Positions 9,534 through 19,279 of a stretch of 22,274 nt of DNA are shown in pieces. The notes beneath the pieces are model-generated. The model was given only the letters and a program-made list of their open reading frames with translations, searched no databases and was not told where the DNA came from. Source of the DNA: Plakobranchus ocellatus (lineage: Eukaryota; Mollusca; Gastropoda; Plakobranchidae); contig BLXT01002685.1 in NCBI GenBank assembly GCA_019648995.1, positions 94,000-116,273 on the forward strand. Reading direction: 5' to 3'. A program made the translations under genes and the position numbers. The first letter of the stretch is position 1. Each line of letters starts with the position of its first letter.

Positions 9534-10984
9534 GGTTTGTTTTTATTTTAATTTCTTATGCTGTTTTCCAACCTGTTTGTACCCATTCATATTTCATCAG
9601 AATCTAGAAAGGTGTTATCGACTAACTGCTTGACTTATGTAGCGTTCATAAGCTTTGCATACTATCATAACTTCTGCACTCGGGACATATGTTTGGCCAC
9701 GGCCAGGTCATATGGCCGCAGTTAAGTAAACTAATTAACACCATTAAATACGTGTCAGCGTGTTGTAAATTAAGCAGCATTGCTATAATGGCTAAGGCCT
9801 TAATGCTACCACGCCAGGCCATGAGCCAATTAATCAGAATTTACAGTTCAAGAATAATTTCAAATGCTGTCTTGTGAAGTCTCATGGTCCAGTGATTTAA
9901 AGTCTTATTATCTCCTTCCCAATAGATAATGGCTATGAATGGCCAGATTGCATATGTTTATAGTGTCAGTTAGTGAATAATCTATTTGTGGTTATGTTGG
10001 ACGTATGTTGCCTTGAGAGAAGTACTGTATCAAAATTGTGGTCGTCAGTACAGATGGTCAGGTTTGACTGTACTTGTATGCAAGTAAGAATATGAGTGTA
10101 TGTATTTGTGTGTGAGAGAGACAACCATATACGTGTGCATGTATTATAATGTATATATGTTTTCATGAATAATATTTATAATATCTGTCACTGCAGAAAA
10201 TTACATTCGCAATTTGCCAATATTCTGTAATAAATCACAGTTTTTTTCCTATTTTAGCAAATTATCAGCAAAGCATGCACATTTTTTATGACTCCACCCA
10301 GCACCTCAAACATAACATGCAACTGCAGTGTTGCAGTAAGGAAAGAAAGAGATGGCCATGAAGCATGACTCTCTCAAGCTCATGGTCCAGTTGGGGAGAA
10401 AAGGGCACTACTAAAAATAATGTTTTAAAGTGTCTAGCGGGACCGCAAACCGGTTATCTAGCCATAAAGGCTAAGGAGACCCCAGATACATTCTGCTCAT
10501 GTTGTTCCCGCCTACTCCTCATTTCAACTGACAGAAAATGGCAGAGCCGGTTTTGTCATGAGAGATTATTTCGAAGATTTTGTTGCCCTCAAAATGTTAT
10601 TAAAACTCTTCCAATTTTAACAATTTTAATCATCCTGAGCTTTCAGGTTGAGAGTGGCAGCCTTTCTTTTTTTCTTCTTCCACAATGCGTACATTCAAAA
10701 GTCTTGCCAACTTTGATCTAGATCTATATCTAGTCTAGATGTAGCCTCACGAAAATCAAGAACTATACTAGATCTAGATCTAGCCTTGCACTTGAGAATA
10801 AAATTGAATTTGCATTTGGCCAATATGTCTCAATGAAAATCAACAAAAAACCAACAGACACATACTATGTGTTAGGCCGACTACAAAAACCAATAAACAC
10901 CACAGCCTAACTCTACTTTCCAAATACACAATGGACAAAAGTTTTTGTAAATCCAGGCCCACATAATTACCTTACTTTACTTGT
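9534..10984. other. Intronic or spacer sequence, no gene seen
   Basis: No exon is supported. The longest frame (10365-10721, plus, 118 codons) has a cysteine-rich, low-quality product and no recognised domain. Its left part, with a CCGCAAACCGG motif, may be an unrecognised repeat relic. TAGATC clusters occur at 10715-10740 and 10770-10785. A purine-rich G/A tract lies just before this stretch, at 9263-9325. Confidence 0.5.
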
Positions 10985-11058
10985 GGTTTCCATAATGTAG
11001 TGGTTATTATATCTGCCTAACACGTGGAAGGTTGCGGATTCAAGCCTCAGTGGAAATA
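10985..11058 (+). tRNA. tRNA-Val(AAC)-derived pseudogene or SINE head
   Basis: The sequence follows eukaryotic tRNA-Val(AAC) from end to end. It has GGTTTCC at the 5' acceptor strand, TAGTGGTTA in the D arm, anticodon arm TCTGC-CTAACAC-GTGGA with anticodon AAC at 11019-11021, AGG variable region, TTCAAGC T loop, and GGAAATA at the 3' acceptor strand. The acceptor and anticodon stems mostly pair, but the T stem (GCGGA against CTCAG) is broken and the D-stem/A-box G is changed to A. The internal B box is close to consensus with two changes. No encoded CCA follows. It is therefore a tRNA pseudogene or the tRNA-derived head of a SINE, and a functional tRNA is unlikely. Confidence 0.75.
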
Positions 11059-11967
11059 ATGTTTTACCCTATTTTTATGATGAGCACAAAAAAATTTTGA
11101 TTTAACATTTTATTTTAAATTATTCCAATCCAGATTTTCAACATGTCAACATGATTTGATTGTGCTCGATGTGGTCATTTTAACTGTTTGATTTTGTATT
11201 TTTACTACTTATATCAAGCTTACACGGAAATTACTTCATAGAATTAATTCTATCGAGGTAGTGTCTAATGAAAATCTCCCCTTTTCACTCAAACAAATTC
11301 AAATCTTTTCAACAAAAAGTGAACGACAACAAAGTAATGGCAAGTATTGTTCAGCAGTACTATCACATGTCATGTGGTGTATTCATTTGGGGTCTCCCTA
11401 GCCTTGTTGTCTAGATGGACACTATTTGGGGTCTCCCTAGCCTCTTCCAATATTTCCAATCCCTGTCCCAATCCAAATTTTGTGAAAGACACAAAAACCC
11501 TTGAAAATAACCAAACGTAAAGCCATCAATGTGCACATGTCAAGATGTGGCATACCAGTCTCGTCAGGAATTTTTTTGGACTGTAAGAGACTTCTACTGT
11601 ACAATTTTTTAAATAAAAATATATATATATATATATATAAAATATTGCTTACTTTCAGTGCAGTAGCCTTTTTGTAGGCAAATTTTTCTCAATTTTTGAT
11701 GTTTTAATCTGCAAAAAACTGCAGAGATGAATGTACACAAAATTCTGCAGGAACCCTAGTTTTCAAATAGACATCTTTGTAACAAAAACTAGACTTAGGG
11801 TTTATTATTATCGAGAGTTCTAGAAAGAACCAGTTTAGGGGAGTTAATTTATGCAAAGCGAAGGAGAATTCATTACGTAAACGAACGTGACTCATGTTCT
11901 ATTTTTAGCCCAGGGGTTTTCCTAATGTCTTTTTGAAGACTGCTTTTATGTTATTTTAGGATTATGA
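11059..11967. other. Intronic or spacer sequence with short repeats
   Basis: A 20-bp direct repeat, ATTTGGGGTCTCCCTAGCCT, occurs at 11385-11404 and 11424-11443. An AT microsatellite lies at 11619-11639. If the tRNA-like unit upstream is a SINE head, its body would lie in the first few hundred bases here, but no A-rich tail or LINE-like 3' end is obvious. No exon is supported. Confidence 0.55.
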
Positions 11968-12396
11968 TGTAATGTTCTAGATCTATATTTCGAACATTCT
12001 ACGCTTGCATTATGGAATAGATTTCCAGACATTTGTAGAGTTTTCTTTTGAAAAAGGTATAAATACTGGGAGAAGATTGGTGAAAGAGAGACACAGAGAT
12101 ATACCGGTATAACACAGAGATCACACAGAGAAGACACAGAGTAGGCAGAAAGTTCATAGAGAGAGTACTCAGAGTTTTTAGAGATCACAGAGATTATAGA
12201 GATTGCAGTAAGATCATTGTATAGCGATTACGCAGATCTAGTTTTCTTATCGACGGCCTATGTGAATATTGTTTGATTTGATTTCCTGCTGTTGAGTTAA
12301 ATAAACTCAGTTTTTTTTAGTTCTTCACACAATCTCCAGAGTTCCGTTATTTTTCCAGCTAGGTCTATATAGATCTAAAGAACTCAACGTCCTACA
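11968..12396 (+). mobile_element. Candidate solo LTR, about 429 bp
   Basis: The stretch begins TGTAATGTTCTAGATC and can be closed at GTCCTACA, giving TGT...ACA ends. It contains TATAAATA at 12058-12065 and, 235 nt downstream, AATAAA at 12300-12305 followed by a T-rich run, which is the promoter then poly(A) order of an LTR (U3-R-U5). Between them lies an AGAGACACAGAG-rich leader. The five bases on each side (TATGA and TCAGA) are not identical, so no target duplication supports these limits. No primer-binding site or internal coding region adjoins it. It could instead be an ordinary promoter or a different repeat. Confidence 0.4.
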
Positions 12397-12449
12397 TCAG
12401 AGGTATTATCAACCTTTTATTTCTGGTGTTTGTGACAATCTTTCTTGAG

Positions 12450-12614
12450 TATCTTTGCATCTCATCTCATTCTCTTAATCAGTATTTGTGTCTGTATCTT
12501 TGCATCTCATTCTCTTAATCAGTATTTGTGTCTGTATCTTTGCATCTCATTCTCTTAATCAGTATTTGTGTCTGTATCTTTGCATCTCATTCTCTTAATC
12601 AGTATTTGTGTCTG
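12450..12614. repeat. 40-bp minisatellite, about 4 copies
   Basis: Three perfect consecutive 40-bp units occupy 12481-12520, 12521-12560 and 12561-12600. Each starts AGTATTTGTGTCTGTATCTT and ends CATTCTCTTAATC. A preceding partial copy carries a 5-bp CTCAT duplication, and a trailing partial copy ends at about 12613. The array stops 20-odd bases from the predicted splice donor at 12636. Confidence 0.95.
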
Positions 12615-12636
12615 ATATATGCACCAGCTGACCTAC

Positions 12637-12771
12637 CATTTGAAGAATTGTTCAAGGTTTGTAAGCTCATGCTGGAAGAATTTGTGGAGAGAAAAAAGCA
12701 GCCTGTCTGCTGTGTAGGATCCATCAAGGCATCTCTCAAGAATGGTGGAATCATATGCTGCTCTTGTATAT
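12637..12771 (-). CDS. Candidate internal exon of the minus-strand gene, helical segment
   Basis: The minus strand has a strong acceptor, a pyrimidine-rich tract ending CCCTGTGTTTAG (AG at 12773-12772), and a good donor AAATG/GTAGGT (12636-12631). The 135-nt exon is symmetric: it takes two bases from upstream and gives two bases downstream. It encodes YTRAAYDSTILERCLDGSYT, then ADRLLFSLHKFFQHELTNLE, then QFFK, an aromatic and amphipathic helical segment. A competing plus frame (12528-12851) is also open through the array and has ELFKVCKLMLEEFVERKK, but it lacks a good donor and its first part is only minisatellite. No family is recognised. The phase fits the candidate exon at 14073-14128 directly (AT plus A gives Ile). 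Confidence 0.5.
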
Positions 12772-12773
12772 CT

Positions 12774-14072
12774 AAACACAGGGAACAACAGAGAAACAAT
12801 CAGTGTTGGAAAAACTTTCAATATATTCTACTAAAACTTAACACAAAATAACTCAGGTTATTTTTATTTTACTGGCTTCAAACATACTAAAATCGCTAGA
12901 TGCTTGCATCATGATTGTTCTTTTACCATTACCCATACATGTAATACTAGAGTCCAAACGATTCATACAAAGCAAGTGGAAGCGCAGAGCAATATAAAGA
13001 ATTTTGAAAAGCAAACAGAAAGAGACTGCTTAATACAGAAATAGAAAACAGATTACCAATGGATTACTGTATTTGGAGAAATAGCAAAAAAAAATATATG
13101 ATCTGGGCCTAAACCCAAAATAGTAAATCAAATGCAAGGAAGATTTGTTTCTAAACACTAATGTTGGCATGATGACTGATGAGAGCAAAGTGTATAATGT
13201 ATATATTAATATTTTAACAAATTCTGTATGTTTGTATGTTTAGGGTTAAAAGCATTGTGGGCAAAGGTTTGGAATAAAATTTATTTCTCTTATGTCTTAG
13301 ACCAGATCTCTATGTGGATAACTAATATCCAAACGAGCTGTCCAAAACTTAAATTGGTAGTAGAAGTAGTAGCACTAACAGCAGCAGCAGTAGTAGTAAC
13401 ATTTATATCACCATAATTTTAATGAATGGCATTTTTTTGGTACCTAGCCAGCAGAATTAACTCTTAATACTAAATAGTGCATAGTATTATCGAAATTCTT
13501 TAAAGCCCATGCTCCTGCTCCCTTGCACACACCTTTCATTATACATTACTTCTTTAAAAAAAAAACACGTTAAAAAAAATAATGAGAGTGCATTGTCTAG
13601 TTGCACTGATTATTTTAATATAAATTTCTCCAACTTAAATTATAGTGACGTTTTCCACTTTAAGCTATTGCTTAACGCTATTTTAGTAGTATTTAGATGA
13701 TACTGTTAGACCTACAAAAAAAATTCAGGCCAGATAGAAAATTAAAAAGCCATCCGAGTGCCAATTTTTAACTTAAAAAAAAAAAAGGTTGAGTCATTTC
13801 AATGTAGATTCCTTGTCAATTCCAGTTTTCCCATACTGCCTGGTCAGATTTCATTTTCAAAGTTCTTTTGACTAGATCTATGGTTGTTTATCAAGACAGA
13901 CCCGCTCCATTTTCCATTAATACTGCCGCAAAGCATCAAACTGAGTGATAAAAATACATCGGTAAGCACTAAAAGGTGTTTCTAAATCTGGCTTGAGGTG
14001 TCTTGTGGGGATCACATTAGGCTCTGATTCTTTTACAAAGCTGTTTTCCAAAAGGTGTGTTTAATTGCTCAC
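12774..14072. other. Intronic sequence, no firm exon
   Basis: Contains trinucleotide runs (GTAGTAGAAGTAGTAG and CAGCAGCAGTAGTAGTA, about 13358-13398), poly(A) runs near 13553-13578 and 13775-13788, and a TAGATC site at 13874. A plus frame with IKTDPLHFPLILPQSIK ends at a GTAAGC donor-like site (about 13961), and its antisense also has an acceptor-like site. The two conflict and neither has a partner exon, so neither is called. Confidence 0.5.
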
Positions 14073-14128
14073 ATGCTGAGCTTGTCTTTAGGCAAAAAAT
14101 GCACTCTCTTCAGAGCTAAGTAAATGCA
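14073..14128 (-). CDS. Candidate short internal exon of the minus-strand gene
   Basis: The minus strand has a pyrimidine-rich acceptor, TCACCCCTTTTTCAG (AG at 14130-14129), and a donor AGCAT/GTGAGC (14072-14067). Only one frame is open in the 56 nt. It enters in phase 0, reads CIYLALKRVHFLPKDKLS and leaves two bases (AT). These join the A at the start of the exon at 12771 to give Ile, so the two exons are compatible. The exon at 14841-14922 leaves in phase 1 and cannot splice directly to this one, so either an exon is missing or the two are alternatives. Short exons are easily imagined, hence the modest confidence. Confidence 0.35.
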
Positions 14129-14130
14129 CT

Positions 14131-14840
14131 GAAAAAGGGGTGATGACAATACAACTTGTAGTGATTGCACAAGGCGACAAGGCAATAACAGAGTACATGT
14201 CACAACTTTGGTCAATAAAAAATAAAGTGGCACTTCAACACTTGTTATGAATGGATTATATGGCAAAACCATAATCATAAAGGTATGAAGCACAATTTAG
14301 ATTTAAATTTAAATAGAAAATTGTCTTTTCCTTTCTTTTTTAAAGAAGTAGGACAGGTCCGGCATTATACCTGAAAAATGATTCCTAAGAAAAACTGATC
14401 TTTTAAAATGTAAAAATAACATTATAAAGAAAATAAATCTTAGAAAAATAAATGTCTGTGCACATTTGGTCAAATATTAAATTCATGCAATCAAGGTTTT
14501 TATTATTCACAGACTGCACAAAAAATTTGAATACTATCCCATACCTTATTAGGTTTTTCATCATACATGTATTACTTACCTTACATTGATTTAAGGCTTG
14601 TTCACTTCATGCCATATAAAATATAGAATTTTATTTTATGCTACGGTCTGAGGAAATTTTTATTTAGACATGAGCATTTCAAAACTTGAAAAGAAGAAAA
14701 AAGATACTTTTTTCTGTCTCACTTTAACTAAAAATCTTTTAATTACATATTTATGTGGCTTTAATATTTAATGAGCTTTTTAAGTACTAAAAAGAAGAAG
14801 TATGAAACTTCCATACATGACAGAGATAAAAACAATTTAC
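14131..14840. other. Intronic sequence, no firm exon
   Basis: AT-rich. A GTAAGT donor consensus is present on the minus strand at 14579-14574 (plus ACTTAC), but the preceding sequence has no open exon in a compatible phase. Nothing else was seen. Confidence 0.5.
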
Positions 14841-14922
14841 CTGCATCTGCTTTACCAGCAACTAATTTGTGACCACACTGAACACAACTGAACACGTTCA
14901 AGATGACTGTCTTCTCAACAGG
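14841..14922 (-). CDS. Candidate internal exon of the minus-strand gene: first CxxC of a split zinc module
   Basis: On the minus strand a long T-run is followed by AATGTCAATGTCAG (AG at 14924-14923). The 82-nt exon ends GATGCAG/GTAAAT. Only phase 0 is open, giving PVEKTVILNVFSCVQCGHKL, then VAGKADA plus one G. Phase 0 is what the exon at 17770-18875 supplies. The CVQC-GHKL motif is a typical zinc knuckle, and its partner may be the YCSQC of the exon at 5408-5586. No other frame is open through the exon. An internal alternative donor (GCTG/GTAAAG) would give the same phase and a product 5 codons shorter. Confidence 0.6.
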
Positions 14923-17769
14923 CTGACATTGACATTGGATTAAAAAAAAAAAAAAAAAGACATATTACATAGCAATAAAAACCATTTTTTTCTCCACAAA
15001 TATGCCAATGGAAGACATTTCATTTTCACCTTTCACTAATGCGGGCCAAGTATTACAGAATGGCTTCATTGGTAAGCTTACCAAACATATGCTTCATTGC
15101 CAGCAATCAATTTTCTTACTATAAAAAAGTATGGGTTAAGACGGCTCATAACATACAACGTGCATAATAATAGTGTAGTACGGCAAAGGTTAAATAGGCT
15201 AAAGAACAGCAAATCACTCAGTCTTGATGAAAATAAAACAAAAATTGTATTAATTTAAATCGAGAATAATTTCAGAACAGCAAGGTATCTCACAGCAGAC
15301 TTTCAGATTCACAAACATTAAGGTCTATCTTTAGCAATCTCTCCAACAATCTGACAGAACTCTCTTTTACACTCTTTGCTTACAGCTTCTATTTCTACTA
15401 TTCTAGATAATACTGCTCCTCGAATCCAACGAACTCTGATTCAAACAACACCATGCATTCAGTGAACAGGGAAAAATCCCCGCTTTTTTTCCTTCTTTGA
15501 TTTATTAAAATATCTTGTATCTATGAACTGATCTCAGACTCATCCTCAAGATTCAAAAACTACAAGTATGGGCAAGCCGACAACGAAATGCTTCTCTACA
15601 TAGTTTGTGGATAAATCTAGTTGAAATTAATCTCAAGGTTCGCTGTCGGCTGACAAGTAATATATTGATAAGTGTAGTGCATGCGATACTTTACAAGTGT
15701 AGGATGGCATCTGACAAACAGCCGACGCATGGGAAAATTGACGGATCAAAGAGCCAAAGCCCCAGAAATATGGACGGTGGTGGGAAGAGTGCAGAGTGGC
15801 TGTGCCTAGGCAACTTGTTTGATAGTGAATGTAATCAGACAGTCGAGCATCCCTGACTACCTATGCCTACCCCCTCCTAAACTTTTTAAATGAATGCATA
15901 GATTTCGTGCAGACTTGCTGGTCAAAAGCGATTTGCAAGTCCCTGAGGCTGGATTATTTAACTTGTGATTCACACCACCTCGGCTGTCCGAATCAAACAA
16001 GAACAAAAAGGGGTGGGATGGGAGGATAAAGGAAGGTTGTGGATAGAGGGGTATTAGCTTGTACAGATCTAAATAACTCTGTGCAAGTATCAAGATTGTA
16101 GGCTAGAGTATTATTATGAAATTGCATGCAATGAACTTTTAAAAGCGACCGAGTCAGTTTGTTGATGACGAGGTGTACTGTGCTACTCATGCAATACACA
16201 CACTAACTTGATGAATAATACAAAATGAATTCTTGCCAGAAAAAAATCTAGAATCACCGTCTATGCAATCATGGTTAGCTACACAGATTTACCAATCAAA
16301 TACTCTCATTTACAGTGCCCCAAGGGCTACTGAATAAAGGACCTGCATAGCTTAAAAAAATCCTGACACTGATAGTGATGGAAAACCGTTTTTTCACCCC
16401 TACCAGTTATACATTTTAAGACCAGACATAATGACCTATCTTCCTCTTCTTCTTTCTCTTCCTCCTTCTTTATCTAATCATCATCACCTTCTTTATTGCA
16501 TTGTTAATAATAGATAAATGGATACAGCTTTTTAAAGGTAAATTTCCTTTCCCACATTCAGCTTCTAAATTCTGCAAACTTGGCCATAAGTGTAACAGGT
16601 TTAAAATGTTTATCCTTCCATTGTCCATTCATGGATTATTCTGAAATGAACCTTGACATTTTTTTCTTAGTTATTTTGAGATCCCTCTAGTTCTAACATC
16701 CTGCCTCAAGAGATCATGTTAAAAAAAAAAATCACCACTTGCTGATTTATTAATCCTAAAGCAGTCTATTTCTCTCTTTTTTACTCTCTCTGCCTTTCCT
16801 TCATCCTTATTATCTTTGCTGTGTCAATTTTTCATGTCTAAAAAAAATCGCCCTGGACCCAACAATCATTGCTTATGTGCATATCAATAAGTCTTGTAGG
16901 TTCCAATCACCATTAGGGTGGGTTATGGTCAGAATCAGGTGATCACTTGGCCGTTTCTGATTGAATTTTCCTTTACGTATATTTGAGATCGATATTAGGA
17001 AAAGTGACCAAATCTCAAGTTTACAATGAAAACTAATCCAAAAAGCAGCTTTTTGAAAACTCTTGGGTCTTGCTAGAGCCTATCACTACCACAAATGTTT
17101 AAAATGATATACAATATTTAACACATGTCATATTTTTTGCTTTGTAGACAATTTTTCATTTGATGGGAATTTATTTAATCGCTGATATACGACTATAGAA
17201 ACAATAGAACATTAAAGTTATTGGTATGTGTCGTCCTTAGTCATTTTTCAAATTAATACAGTAATTCCTACAGCTAAGCGAGAAAAAAATAATTCAGAAT
17301 TGATTTTGTAATTAATTTTTTCAACTACACCACCCATTAATAAGAAGCATGCAAAACGAAAAAAAATGTTTAAACGCTCTTATTTTTCTTAAGTATATTA
17401 TGCTGCAGGAGAAATTAGAAATGTATCTTGCTTAATAATGCTGATATATTATGATATTAATTAAAATCATAGTAGAATTTGGAAAAGAATACTTGACATT
17501 TATGATTTCAAAAAAAACCTGAGACAAAGTTTTAAAAAAAAAATCAATTTGTACTTTAATAAGCTCAGATTAACAAACATTATAAAGCAAATTTTTTTCT
17601 AAAAAATCTGTTTTGGAGCAGGATAGGACCATTCATAGCTTTCCTTTATAACAGCAGTTTTATGATTTAGATTAATATTTATAGTCATGTATGACTAATT
17701 GTCTAATAAAAGCTAACATTCCAAAGTTGGAAACTCATATTATTTAAGTATTATTATTTTTGGACAAAC
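14923..17769. other. Large intron, no firm exon
   Basis: A 50-codon plus frame with a reasonable start context (AGGATGGC, ATG at 15704; MASDKQPTHGKIDGSK...) ends at 15856, in a locally GC-richer patch. It has no recognised family and no partner exon, so it is not called. A pyrimidine tract of about 35 nt lies at 16438-16474, with CATCATCA just after it. The rest is AT-rich and contains poly(A) runs. If the minus-strand exons on both sides belong to one gene, this is a 2.8-kb intron. Confidence 0.5.
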
Positions 17770-18875
17770 CTTTGAGTTGAGCAAATCATCTCCAGCATCT
17801 TTGCTCTTTTTTGGGGTGGGTTTTGACATATTTAAGTTCTTTCTTTTCTTGCTCTTTCTTCTCCTAACTTGAATTGTTTCCCCTTCGTCCTCTTCCTCAT
17901 CACAAGATATTGCCCTCAGTGTGGCATGAGAAACTGACGTCTGCTTTGATGGCGCAAGCCTTATATTAGCAGAACTTTCTCTAGCAGTGATCAACATTGC
18001 CTGTGTAGCTTCAGGTACTTGCACTTTCTGAATGGATTGCTGCTTGAACAAGGGCTTTCTGTTGCTAATAGTTTTTGGTGTGACATGTTTGCTAATGTTT
18101 GAGGGCGGGTGAGGACTGTGGGCAGAAGTGAACAAGACTGGACTCAGCTCAGAACAACTTGCTGCAGATGTAAAATCATTTCCTTCTCCTGACTGCACAA
18201 GGCTGTTTTCTTCCACAGCAGGAGAAGGGACAGGCAATGACAAAGAAGTCTTTGCCATGCCATTTATGACATTGGGTAACATTTTACGAGTTTTGCTATG
18301 ATTATCATCCAGTTTCTGTGCTAGATGCTTCTGTTGAGGATCAGTTTCCAACATAATTACATCATCCAGGGAAGAGCTTTTATTGATGATGTCTTTCACT
18401 GCCTTGTTAGCTTGCTTGTCTTGCAGCAAGCTAACATGTTTTTGTGGTGTTATACTCTCTTGCACGGGTATGCACCCATCCCCATGCATCAAAATGGGAA
18501 TCCTTGGTGCTAACACTTCAGGTGCTTTGCTGTTTTGTACAGATTCTTGTTTTGGTGCAGCCAGAGGAACAGGTGGAGCACCCTCCTGCTGCATCAGTGC
18601 AGACTGTATAGGGGCACGTCTCGAAGTACTCAGCTGACTTTGCTGCAGAATCATGTTTGGAATGGATTGACCAGACACACATTCTGTAATTTTTTCAGTG
18701 CTAGGCTGGAAGACTTTTGAAGAAGCTGTAACTGTAGAGCCAGACAGAGAGGTTGCAGGCACAGTTGCATCTGATAAAGTGCACACAACAGACGTTGCTG
18801 ATGAGGCTGAGTTATTTTGAGCCAAGGGTGAAGTTGTGACTTTCAGTGCTGGATTTGATCTTCTTCTCTGCACTC
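17770..18875 (-). CDS. Long coding exon, disordered nuclear protein of unknown family
   Basis: The 1,106-nt exon (368 codons plus two leading bases) has an acceptor CCATATATAG (AG at 18877-18876) and a donor CTCAAAG/GTTTGT (17769-17764). The open frame runs on into intron at both ends, to an apparent ATG at 18951 and a stop at 17740, but those flanks are hydrophobic or AT-driven and read as intron. The product begins GVQRRRSNPALK and is mostly Ser/Thr/Pro/Gln-rich and probably disordered. Near its end come an acidic patch CDEEEDEGE (about residue 325), a basic cluster RRRKSKKRK (about 338) and PTPKKSKD, a likely bipartite nuclear localisation signal. No catalytic domain is visible. A chromatin or transcription role is inference from composition only. 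Confidence 0.85.
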
Positions 18876-19165
18876 CTATATATGGAAATAAAATTATATT
18901 CAAAGTTTGAATAAAAAAAAATAAATATAAAAAAAGCCCAAAAAACTGCATTTCTGAGTCTTCACTTATATTGAAAACAGTATATGTGTCCAGCAGGGTA
19001 TAGAAATTTTTAAAGAGTTTACCAGGGACTGTAATTCACTTCAGCCATTGAAAAGAGTTAAATAACAAAAGAAAATATCAAAAGATTCACACTGCAGTCC
19101 CATGCCTTTGATAAAAAACAGATTGTACTCCAAATTTGCTTCAAACTTAAATTTCACTCACTCAC

Positions 19166-19277
19166 CAAGTCTGCTCTCTTCAGTTATTGGTCCAAGATTT
19201 ACATCTGGTGTCTCCACATGGAGTTTACTTTCCTTAGGGTCACAAGCGTGAGACTTAGGATTAGGAATTTTCAGGAC
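19166..19277 (-). CDS. Upstream exon of the same minus-strand gene
   Basis: The 112-nt exon has an acceptor TAAATCTTCAG (AG at 19279-19278) and a near-perfect donor CTTG/GTGAGT (19165-19160). It reads VLKIPNPKSHACDPKESKLH, then VETPDVNLGPITEESRL, and leaves one base, G. That G joins the GA at the start of the exon at 18875 to make Gly, so the join ESRL-G-VQRRRSNP keeps the frame. Agreement of phase at both strong splice sites is the main support. Further 5' exons and the promoter were not found and probably lie beyond 22274. Confidence 0.75.
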
Positions 19278-19279
19278 CT

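Noticed and set aside
10365..10721. 118-codon plus frame
   Set aside because: No recognisable domain, poor composition, no splice or promoter context. Length alone is not enough in this window.
12528..12851. Plus-strand 107-codon frame starting in the minisatellite
   Set aside because: Its first third is translated repeat, and the part over 12637-12771 is antisense to a minus exon with much better splice sites.
14069..14293. 74-codon minus frame taken as a whole
   Set aside because: Only its last part has splice support (14073-14128). The upstream hydrophobic part reads as intron before the acceptor.
15857..16199. Minus frames of 68-78 codons
   Set aside because: They come from a locally GA-rich plus strand (GGGGTGGGATGGGAGG), which removes stop codons on the opposite strand.
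18325..18720. Three plus-strand frames (61-84 codons)
   Set aside because: All lie opposite the long minus-strand exon and have shadow composition (Cys/Leu-rich).
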